Below, in pieces: positions 1-10,400 of a DNA stretch of 30,933 bases (position 1 is the stretch's first letter; every line of letters starts with the position of its first letter). The translations under genes were made by a program, and so were the position numbers. Below the pieces are notes generated by a model, which worked only from the letters and a program-made list of their open reading frames with translations, ran no database searches and was not told where the DNA came from. The stretch is taken from assembly GCA_001969505.1 (NCBI GenBank), contig LSSK01001254.1, positions 1 to 30,933 of the forward strand, given 5' to 3'. Source of the stretch: Zancudomyces culisetae. Its lineage: Eukaryota > Kickxellomycota > Harpellomycetes > Harpellales > Legeriomycetaceae.

Positions 1-2635
1 CAGGAACTGATCCAGACCCAGGAACAGGAACAGAAGTAGGAACTGACGCCGAATCAGGTGTTTCGTCTTCATCTTGGTAAAAGTCAGGGCTATCCAAAGC
101 CTTTTTCAAGCCAATAGGACTACGTTTTGGGCGAGGACGGTCACGAGTCTTAATAGAGTTGGAGAGATTAGAAGACTTTGAAACAGAAGAATATGGATTG
201 GCGTCAACAGTAGTATCCATAGACGAAAAGTCCGAACCACCAGGATTGGTGGCATAGTTATCCGATCCCATCCCCCCTGGTACACCTCGGTCTCCAAACA
301 ACACTCGTTCAATTTTGTTGCGTGCAAATGATTCTGATACCATTCGGTCTACTGATCCTCCTTGTCCTTGAAGTCGCTTGACTTCCATTGCTAACTTCTC
401 CGCATTCAGCTGCATACTCAACCGCGGCTCTTCCGTCTCTGTGCCTGACGTCGATGTAGATTTCGATTTCAATGACGGATCACCATTTCCAGGTTCTTTC
501 TTGACAACATCCCAAACAGCTTGCGACCGCAGCGCTGCATTCTCATACAGCAACATATTGCGCTGGTGTGTAACTGTGTCGGCATCATTGGCAACTGACT
601 CCACCGTCTGCAATATGTTTTTCAGCTGCGATTCTTGTTTCAACAGCTTTTCAGTAAATTGACTTCTCATCTCCTTAATCTGCGTGTTTAACCCATCTAT
701 CGTATGTCTGCTCACCCGCAATAAGTCCTCCAGCACCAACACCTTGCTTTTCAAACTGCCTACCAGCCCTCCTGACTGGTTTGCCACTTCTTGCTCCAAC
801 TCGTTTATTATCTTGGTTGTCTTTTCCAGCTTTTCTCGCAGATCCAACGACTCTCTAATCACCTCTTCTAAACTCTCGTCATTCGAAAACTTATCAATCA
901 TATACCCCACTTTGTTCGATCCAGCTCCAGGCGACTGGCCATTACTCCCGACCAGTTGTGGCTGAAGATCGTGTTCCAACACTTGGTCAATCAGCTTGTC
1001 TATTATCTGAAGCTTCTTTACCACATCTGCCCTATCGTCCTCAACATATTTACTTTTCCCTCCTCCCAATGACACCTCCGCCCTCGCATCATTCAATACC
1101 AGCAAGTGCTGTACCACCGAAAACAAATAGTCTCCAACCTGATCGTCACTGCTGAACACTGCTCTCAACCTGCCCAAAACATCTTCAACATCCTCTTCTA
1201 CTGCCTCTTCATCTCTGCTTGCCGTCTCAAGAAGCTCCGTATAATCCTGTTCCATTTCTCTAACATACTTGTCTATCTGCAGATCTATCAACGCACTGTT
1301 AAACTGTCTTAGCTTCTTCACCACGTTTTCTAACCCCGCTGAACTCAGCTGTGTCCGATATTCTGTTCTTATCTCCGCATACTCACACACTGAGATTATC
1401 GAATTCACCAAAATCATACTTGCTAGCCCAAAATCTATAATTTCCCTATCCGGCGCTCCCGCATTAACATCTTTGCTCCTACCTGCCCCTGCCGTACCCT
1501 GCCCCACATTCAACAAATCTATTGCCTCCTCCATTGACGCCACCCACACATCAAATATCGATCCTCCATACTTCTTCTCCTCTTCCCTCACCTCTTGCAA
1601 CCTCTCTATTCCCTTCAATACTTGCTCATGCCCAAACTGTGGCTCACTATAGCAAATAAACGTCAACTGTTCCGAAACCAGCTTTCGTGTCTGCAACGAC
1701 TGTGAATCCAGCGACAAACATAACGATTCTATACATTCTGGAACCCTCAACGCCTCCTGTGCCCCCCATTCTATATTCATTATTGTCTTTATACATCTAA
1801 CTATCTCGAGTTCGCGTCCATTTTCATCACTATTTCTTCTTCGCTCTCCCCCATTTATTTGCTTAAGCTGCCGCGCCAAATACACTAACCCATCCCGGTC
1901 TACAAACTCTCGCACCCAGTTTATATGCTGCGTCCCCAAACATACCCGCAAATGTACCAGCATTTTTATCTCAATTCCAGTAATATCCGCCTCCTTCTCC
2001 TTAAACATCCTACAAAATGCTGCCGGTGTTGATTTCACCAGTCTGTTTTCTTGATATTTTGACTGCGAATGCAACAGCTGGATCTTGTTGTCTATCGACA
2101 TTGACCTCATCTGTGCCCTCTGTGTCTCTTTAATATTCATCTCCTCCATCATCTCCTCCAGCTTCGTATTAACCTCATTAGTTCGCCGATCATCAGCAAG
2201 CAAAAACGTTTTCAGCCTCTTTGCCGTATCTCCATCCCCTCCACTCTGTCGCTGTACATGTATACTGCCTTTTTCTGAAATACCACTACTGACCCGCGAC
2301 GTAATCTGCTCCCTCGATGAGGTTGGACTCGTCGAATTCCATCTGGACGCACTCAAATTGCTAAACAACGAAGCTGTGCTTGCCCCTGAACCTCGGTACT
2401 CATGCCTGTTATCCCCACTACTACCTTTCTTTGTCGATCCAGCTTGCCCCCCAGATGTTATCGCGCTGGTACGTGATAGCACCCGTGGATCGATCGATAT
2501 AGGAACAAACTGCATCTTGCCTGAATCCAGCTTGTAATTGTTTTCCTCTGGGTCAATTTCGGAGTACGGCTCCGAAATGCTCCGGATTGTACTGGCATTT
2601 TTCTCTTTGTTTTTGGACTTTCTGAGAAAAGACAT
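1..2635 (-). CDS. BNI1: Bni1-type formin, N-terminal part (runs off left edge)
   Basis: Formins nucleate and elongate unbranched actin filaments under Rho-GTPase control; Bni1 makes the cables used for polarised secretion. A single open frame runs from ATG at 2635-2633 for 878 codons to the window edge, with no stop and no intron. Residues about 1-135 are Ser/Gly-rich. Residues about 150-195 match the GTPase-binding domain core (EEMMEEMNIKETQRAQMRSM followed by KIQLL). Residues about 200-480 fit FH3/DID armadillo repeats, including a motif of the TQHINWVREFVDRDG type and later VVQHLL. Residues about 575-705 are a predicted coiled coil. The last visible residues become Pro/Ser-rich, as expected just before FH1. 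FH1, FH2 and any DAD lie outside the window. The symbol rests on resemblance to Bni1 rather than Bnr1 and is less certain than the family. Confidence 0.87.
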   Translation of the reverse strand, partial: MSFLRKSKNKEKNASTIRSISEPYSEIDPEENNYKLDSGKMQFVPISIDPRVLSRTSAITSGGQAGSTKKGSSGDNRHEYRGSGASTASLFSNLSASRWNSTSPTSSREQITSRVSSGISEKGSIHVQRQSGGDGDTAKRLKTFLLADDRRTNEVNTKLEEMMEEMNIKETQRAQMRSMSIDNKIQLLHSQSKYQENRLVKSTPAAFCRMFKEKEADITGIEIKMLVHLRVCLGTQHINWVREFVDRDGLVYLARQLKQINGGERRRNSDENGRELEIVRCIKTIMNIEWGAQEALRVPECIESLCLSLDSQSLQTRKLVSEQLTFICYSEPQFGHEQVLKGIERLQEVREEEKKYGGSIFDVWVASMEEAIDLLNVGQGTAGAGRSKDVNAGAPDREIIDFGLASMILVNSIISVCEYAEIRTEYRTQLSSAGLENVVKKLRQFNSALIDLQIDKYVREMEQDYTELLETASRDEEAVEEDVEDVLGRLRAVFSSDDQVGDYLFSVVQHLLVLNDARAEVSLGGGKSKYVEDDRADVVKKLQIIDKLIDQVLEHDLQPQLVGSNGQSPGAGSNKVGYMIDKFSNDESLEEVIRESLDLREKLEKTTKIINELEQEVANQSGGLVGSLKSKVLVLEDLLRVSRHTIDGLNTQIKEMRSQFTEKLLKQESQLKNILQTVESVANDADTVTHQRNMLLYENAALRSQAVWDVVKKEPGNGDPSLKSKSTSTSGTETEEPRLSMQLNAEKLAMEVKRLQGQGGSVDRMVSESFARNKIERVLFGDRGVPGGMGSDNYATNPGGSDFSSMDTTVDANPYSSVSKSSNLSNSIKTRDRPRPKRSPIGLKKALDSPDFYQDEDETPDSASVPTSVPVPGSGSVP

Positions 2636-5600
2636 TTTCTCTTTTATTTTTCTCCTGTCTTTTGATTGTCTGTTTATTTCCTTTTTATTTTCGTTTTACT
2701 ACACTGATTTCCCTATTTTCTGTTGTTCTTTGGTAGCTTTGAAGTTGCTAATTTAAAAGCTCCTGTTTATCTTGGTGTTTCATTTCAGTTATTTTTTTTA
2801 TCTTTTCACTACTAACTAATAAATAAATAAATAAAATTAGAGCCTACTGTTTATTGTCCGGGTTTTATTTATACCCCTTGTAAATGCTCTCTGTCTCAAA
2901 TGTACAATATAATCCAAGTGATGTCAAGCCGCAAAAGAAATTTTCATCTCACTTTAGTTTTCCTTTAGGCCTCTTTTAATTTATTGCTAAGGATCCCTCG
3001 GCTATTGTGCTTTAAGATTTACTATTTCTTTTACACCTTTGTATTTGTTTGGGTTTTGAGTTTCTTGTATATTTCAAACCCTCAAATATTATTGACTTTT
3101 TTATTGTGAACTGTAACAATAAAACAAATTAAGCTAAAAAAATCATAATTTGTAATAACGACTCTAAAATTCCTTTATGCAACCTATTATTGTACTTTCT
3201 ATTTTAAGCTATTCTACTCTATTCTATTTTAATTTATTTCATTTTATTGCAAAAACGCTGATTTCCAAAGTGCAAACAAATAATCAAAAGAAAACTCGAC
3301 ACGATATTTCTGCAGTTTTCGTTACTATGATTTGCTTCCATTTGATTTACATTTGATAAACCCATGATCTCAAGAGATTTTTTTATTATTGAACTAAAAT
3401 TTGAAAGAAGCACTAGATACTGAATTCAAACAAGACACTACAAACTTCCCCGCACTCCCCCGTTCCCTCCCTTTAACACTAAAGAATAAAGATCCCATAG
3501 TATCAGTACAAAGTTGCTTTTATAAATACAACTCTTTTATTTCCAATATCTTCAGCCTACCCTCTGCCCTGTGTACTCCTCCCATCTTATCTTGTATAAT
3601 ATAAAAACAAGAACATCTCTTTTCAAATTTCCTCACTCCACTCTCAAAAATCAACAATAAAAACTACAATTAATTGCTTGAATTCAACCACAACACTAAC
3701 CATTATTTTTAGTTCTTCCATAAAAAAAAAGGGCCAAACTCGGTTTATTTATTCTGGATATTATGGGATACTAGGAGAGGGTCGAGAAGATGTGGCTAGT
3801 TGGGTCAGGTTTATACCATATTTTCCACTTTTTTATCTCATCTTTATTCCATTTTATCCTTGCTAGCTCGCCTATAAATAGAGTCAAAAGTTGTATTTTT
3901 ACCAAGTAAAAGAGTATTGCTTCTAGCTTTTACTGATGCAGGGAACGTATTTGTAAAAAAAATGAACGGGAATAATGGCGGAATATTTTTCGTTCTGTTG
4001 TCTTGCTGATAAATGCCATCAAAAAAAATCACACCACATATTCTAGTACTTTTCTTTTATTTAGTAAATGAAAGTATTATACATTTTGGTTTTCTATTAA
4101 TAGTATGGCGGGGAAAACATTTACATGTTTTTACAAATATCTCCCAGTAAGATAAACAGATCAAAGATAAAAAAAAATTCGAGTGATAAATTAGTCAAAG
4201 CTGCTCAAATCAAAACATATATTACAAACCACAGAACAAAATAAAAGAAATTAGAATATTAACACACAACCCCCTTTTTTTTTGCATTACCAAACTTGCC
4301 AATTCGTTCAATTGTCAAATAGCTCATCACAACTTACGGTATGATATGATATGCACAAAAGTAGAACTTTACACAAATGTTAAAATTATTATATATTGTA
4401 GAACTATAAAAAGGCTAGTTGAAAAAAAAACAAAAAATTGTGGTATAAAATTGTAAAATTGTAGTTGGGTGATGGTAATTCAACTCATTTTTTCATATCG
4501 GCTGAAGAATGTACATCTTTTTGATGTATTTAATGATAATTAAAAGAATAGCAACTAGAAATGAGTGTGTAGTATTCAGCTATCTGCTTGGGACTATGTT
4601 TTGGCATATGCCTAATTATCCAAAAAAGTGTATTTACTTTTTCACTTTCAGTCTTTATCGTGGTGTTCGCGATATCCGGATATTTTCAAGCTACACGGAT
4701 ACAATAAACCTAAAGCATAGTGTACCTAATGTGCATTAATAAAATGAAACAACTGTATGTGTTTTGGTAGTTCATCTAAATGAACAAGAATAAAAAATAA
4801 AAAGTAAAGGATTCAAGGTGAAATGTAAAAAGTAACTGATATTTAGGTCTAAAGCTTGGCTCATAAATTTTGTATAATATCACAAGGTGTGAGTTTTTTT
4901 TTTGTTTTGCTTTTTCAATGGCTCTTTTCACACACACAAATAACAGTGTCATGCTATCCATACATTTACACCACCCAATCTTTTACTCTTGCTTTTTATG
5001 CCTTTTGGTGTTTTTGAAGCAAGAAAAACAGGTTTAAACACAGCGAATCCAATCAATACGAATAAAATTCAGCTAAACATCCATGATCATCTTTGCTGGG
5101 GCAAAATCCTTTGGTTTCAGGATTTGACCCTTAATTTTATTCTGTACTACAAATAATAACAATGTGAAATAATAAAAAGGTACGTAGATTAGCATTTTTG
5201 TGAAACACGAACGAATACACAAGATTAAAAAATAAAATAAAAGTTCATCAGCAATTATTGTTTGTTGGAACTTTATATTTTTTCAGTTAGTTGAGGTATT
5301 GTGGTTGAATATAGAAAACCAACAGCGATTGGCAAATGAATAAGACTGGGAATGCGCGATAAAAAAAATAACCAACAAGGGGGGGGTAAATGGTGTTTTT
5401 AATAAAGAAAATGAACAGACGATTTGCTTAAGGGTTGGGAATGTTAACTTCAGTAAAATAACTTTAACCTTTTAGCATGTGATTGTAATGTATATTCCAA
5501 CACACAGGTACGCAATAAAAACAGTGAGATATGGGCATTTGAGGGGAAATCTTTTCCAGTAGCAGAGTGCACTAGGACGGTTTATTAGCCTTACACACTT

Positions 5601-7451
5601 TCAGCTTGAAATATTATATATAGAGCCTACAGCTGTAGAAGTATATCTGGCGAATGGATACCAAAGTGCTCAAACGATGAATTGGAATGAAATTAATGAC
5701 TCTTTTATTACTGTAAAAAAACACAAGAGTTGTTGGAGGGTTAAAGAGTCCGAAAGATCGTTGTGTTTGAGGAGACGGCATGTATATGAAAAAAATGTAG
5801 TTTTAATTTCCTTCTCTAAATAAAGTATAAGCAGATAATAGCTTCATCTGTTTGTTTGTTGGACAATGAGGAGCGTAATGTGTAATATGTAAAAGGAAAA
5901 GGAGAAGGGAAAAAAGAAAAAAATTATGATTCGTCTCCAAAGTTATGTAACTGAGCTAGACCAATGACCTAATTAGTGTCCAATTTTTATTATATACATA
6001 AGGTAAAAATGACCGTTTCAACTGGCTTGAAGGGTGTAAATATATTTTCTGTAAACCAAAGCATAGGCTTTCAAGCGCTATGAAGTGATATGGTTAATCA
6101 ATCTCACTCGGTTCCTAATTTTGGAGGTTCAATAAAAGCGAGAATAAAATAAATAAAATGTCCCGAAAGCACAAGAGATTGGCTTTTAAAAGAAACTTGC
6201 AAACCAAAATTTTTGATTGTTTTTGGAAGAATAAATTTGCATATACTTGTTGCCTAATTATTTATTGTGGATTTAAACAAAGAGAAAAACGTTACAAAAC
6301 TTTGCCAATTAGATAATAAATGATTCAAAAAAATTAATGGCTTGAAATACATCAGCTAAAACTAGAGTATTTATAGCTTTTTAAAATGGTCTGGTTTTAA
6401 TCAGCTTACACAGGCTTTTGACTATTGTCACCAGTTGAAAAAAATATTTAAAAAAATACCCAAAAGGTGCGGAGGGAGAGGATGGTGGGAACCAGTAAAA
6501 AAACTTCAACGGTTTTGAACCTCCAGAACTATTTGCGAGTAAAAAAGATAACCAAAATGTTACAAATTTGATCTTTTTGGGTCAACTCAGAAGCTAGTAG
6601 ATTTAGTAAATAAAAAAATAAACATTTCTTCTAAAATAAATTAAATATATTAAAACAGGAATTCGGTTTTCAATAAATAAAAAAACTATAACTTTAGAAA
6701 TAACACCTCAATGCTATTTCTAACCAGAAGGATATATATACTATCAATTTACGCAAATCAGTGACATATTTATGAGAGTAATTGTTGCTATTTGCCAAAA
6801 CGATTCAAGTGTTTTCTGAAGAATTTAGATCATACATTGGGAGAGTTTAAGAGTCTAGAAAAAAGGTAGGTAAAACAAAATTTACAACACTGGTCTGTGC
6901 TTAGAAATCAACACCACTCTGAATATGAATGTATAAAAGAGGAACAAAAAATAGAGAATGGAAAACGTGATCTTAAGTGTTCTGAGGATTGTGACATTTC
7001 TCTGGTACCATTAATCCAAAGCAGATAACATAAGTTATTACAGCTATTTATTTCTGCCGAGGCGTTTATGCTTTTTTTCAGAAGAATCACAATTCAATAA
7101 ACCTTGAGACTTTTTGATCAGTAATTTTTGGTTGATTGCATTTAAATGAATGTTATTCACATCTATCCCCATTTTGAGCCATTACAATTTTATAAAGTAT
7201 ACTAACAGTTACCAAACATATAAAATATCTAGATATTTAGAATTTACGCATATCACATTTGGAAGGGGTCAAAATTGCTTAGTTCTTCAAAGTCATTATT
7301 GATCACTGAATAAGCATTAACAAATAAAAAAGACAAAGGCAGCGCTCTTGAATAACGCCTATAAATTAACTCTAGTGCCTTAGCATAACGATCAAGACAG
7401 AATACCACTGTACAATATAAATTTCGTCCTAACAGCGCTGTTATTTAACTA
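2636..7451. other. 4.8 kb divergent intergenic region, no gene recognised
   Basis: This lies between the divergently transcribed formin and flippase genes and must contain both promoters. It is very AT-rich, with poly(dA) and poly(dT) runs, a TAAA-type microsatellite near 2819-2836 and a G8 run near 5379-5386. The few short open frames (such as 3401-3604 and 4509-4739) resemble no protein I know, and from about 4960 to 6900 no frame reaches 60 codons. I saw no tRNA B-box and no U-snRNA signature. A non-coding RNA, a replication origin or a centromere cannot be excluded by eye. Confidence 0.6.
7360..7365 (+). promoter_or_regulatory. Candidate TATA box of the DNF3-like gene
   Basis: TATAAA lies about 87 bases before the flippase ATG, a spacing compatible with a fungal core promoter. 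AT-rich flanks make chance matches common, so this is tentative. Confidence 0.35.
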
Positions 7452-10400
7452 ATGGATACCGAGAAAAAAATGGAAAAAAACAAAAATAGAAAGTCTCGTG
7501 AGCTTGGAGAGGAGTCGGAGGAGGAACTTGATGAAGACATCTATCTCGAAGATGGGCAAAATCTAGGACAGATAAGCAAACTGAGACATTATGGAGCAAT
7601 ACGAACCAAGGTGACTAGGATATCGAGAGCAATAGAAACATACCATGCGAAAAAATCAAAAACAGAAGTCTCGAGCCCTGTGACCAGCGGAAGACCAATG
7701 CTAGCCAAACATCAGGGTGTGGAACAGGATCTAAGTGCTGAAACGGAGCATTCCGAAGTCTACGTCAGAATGGCTCAACCAGAGAGAAAATCTGAGCAGG
7801 CCCCAGAAGGCGCTAGAGAAAGGATGCTTAATCTACTCGAAGAGCTAGAGTCAAGTGGAGATGGCAAGCAAAAGGTAATAAAAGAACACCAAGAAATAAA
7901 CAAACAGCCGGCCTTGGCAACCGATCACGAAGGGGTCAACCCCATCTTGGAAAGTGGGGAAGTGATGTCGCGAGCGGTTCCGCTTCCGGGGTATTTCTTG
8001 CTAGATGATTCTGACTATTGGACTGGTGGGTATGTGTTTCAGCTTCGAGGAAAAAATCCAAAGATGTCAATAAGAGTCCCAGGATCTCTAACTAAACGGG
8101 TCCATTACGAAGTATCTTATGACCATCCAAAAAACAACATTTCAACAGCCAGGTATAATGCGTTTACATTCTTACCGGCTCAGCTAGTTGCACAGTTTTC
8201 AAAAGTGGCAAATATATACTTCTTGTTCATTTCAATATTGCAACAAGTTCCTGAATGGAGCACTACAGGAAAAGCAACCACTTTGTTTCCATTGATGTTT
8301 TTCATAACTCTTAGTATTCTACACGAAGGTTATGATGATTTTAGGAGGCATAAAATGGATAGAGCCGAAAATACACAGGAAGCCAAAGTTTTGAAAATCA
8401 AAGTACTAAAGTCAAAGGAAAAACAGCATAAATTCATACATGTTCTGCAGGCAAGGGCAGCAAAATTGAGTATTGCTGAAGGGCCAAGAGGTGTGGTAAA
8501 GATGGTAAGGGCTATGAGGAACCTCTTGTGCTTTTCTTCAGTAAGAAGTAAAATCCAAGAAAGAGTTGAAAACAATAGAAGAAAAAAACGAGAAACCGAG
8601 GAATCTGACGAAGAGGATGAAGGTGAGATTGAGGGCAGGGCGCTCACAGAAAGGAAGAAAGCACCGCCACGGCGTTCTGGCGATAGGCATGTAGGTTTTA
8701 TCTTGGAGGATGAAGAAATGTTAAGGAGGAGAAGTACATATAGAGGTAGCGTGCATGTACCCACATCCATGGATATCGAATCAAGAGAAATAGAACCAAT
8801 TAATAGGCGTTCATCACTGGGCGTCTATGAGATCGATAGAAGAGAAAAAAGACAGGGCGAACGAGGTGAGATGAGCCGATCAAGCTTTTCTCTTCCTACC
8901 GACATGATGTATAAGTGGAAGAGTAAGAAGTGGCAAAACTTACAGGTTGGAGACTTGCTGTTAATTGAGGAGAACGAATGGATTCCGGCAGATTGTGTGC
9001 TATTAGCGAGTGATGATAGTGAGGGGGTGTGTTTTATTGAAACTTCATCGCTAGATGGAGAAACTACGCTCAAACAAAAGCAGGCATTACAAATTACTGC
9101 AAAAAACATTAAAAATACGGATCAGTTGGCGGCATTTCCTGGAATCACGTATACGGAACCACCAGATCCAGATCTGTATTCGTTTGAAGGTTATTTAGAA
9201 GTTGAGGGTATTAAACATGCGCTTACTTCTAACCAGCTGTTGTTGAGAGGGTCAAAGCTACGCAATACCAAGTATGCGTTAGTACAGGTAATCTATTCAG
9301 GAGAAGAGACCAAGCTGAGGCTCAATGCTTCAAAAAACATCAGAACAAAGGCTTCACAGCTACAAAGGGTTACCAATAAGATTATTATTGTCGTGTTTAT
9401 GGTTTTAATCGCTGCATGTATCGTCTTGACAGTAACCGGTACAGTTACACAGAGAAAGTATGATGATTTGGTCTGGTATTTATACAACTATAAAGTACCT
9501 AATGCTGCCATGTTTTTTGGGTATGTAGTAATGCTTAATACATTGATTCCCATATCATTATATGTAACACTTGAGGGCGTTAAGGTTGCACAGGCCTTTT
9601 TGATGCAAAATGATATTCAGATGTATTATGAAAAGACAGATACCCCGATGGTTGCAAGAACTTCTGCATTGAACGAAGATTTAGGCATGGTGAAATATAT
9701 TTTATCTGATAAAACAGGAACACTGACAGAAAATATAATGAGGTTCAGAGCAGCAATGGTAGCGGGTCTGGCATTTTACCACCAAGATCTTTTAACTGTA
9801 AAAGAGTCAAATGTTTCAGAAATAAAAACAGTAGAGGAATCAATTTTGAAGAATTATGCCAGTGGGGACCAGAAAAAACGTCGAGACACCACCGCTACCA
9901 AGGACGGGGGTATGGATGTTGGTTGGGGTACTGCTACTGTGAGCAGAGCTTCTAACCAAACAGATAAGGAAATATTCAGAGTTTCAGCAATTGGCGAGGA
10001 AGAGCTTAATACAAGCGGTAAGGACGCTTACCCGGCATATGAAGCCGATATTACGCAATTACCACCAACCACCTTTCTAAGGCTGTTATCAGAAAACAAA
10101 AACTTTTTTGAAGCCCAGCCCCAGTATGTAACAAATGGCCTTCGACTTTCGAGTAACTCTGATGTTCAATCATCTCTGTTTATTCGATCAATGGCTCTAT
10201 GTCATACTGTTCAGCCTGATATCGACTCGGAATCACGCTCGGTTGTTGGATATCAAAGCACTTCTCCTGATGAAAAGGCTCTCGTATATTCGGCTGCCGA
10301 ATTGGGATACATTCTTCACGAACGAATTGGGCCTGAAGTCAAGATTCGAATAGTTCCTGTTGAGCGAGTATCCAAGTGGAAAGAAACTGTGATAAAACAG

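Noticed and set aside
378-2756. Several plus-strand open frames of 65-150 codons
   Set aside because: They lie opposite the continuous formin frame and show only Ser/Leu/Pro-rich antisense composition.
4509-4739. 76-codon plus-strand frame in the long gap
   Set aside because: No similarity to known proteins and typical AT-rich composition; no supporting splice or promoter signals.
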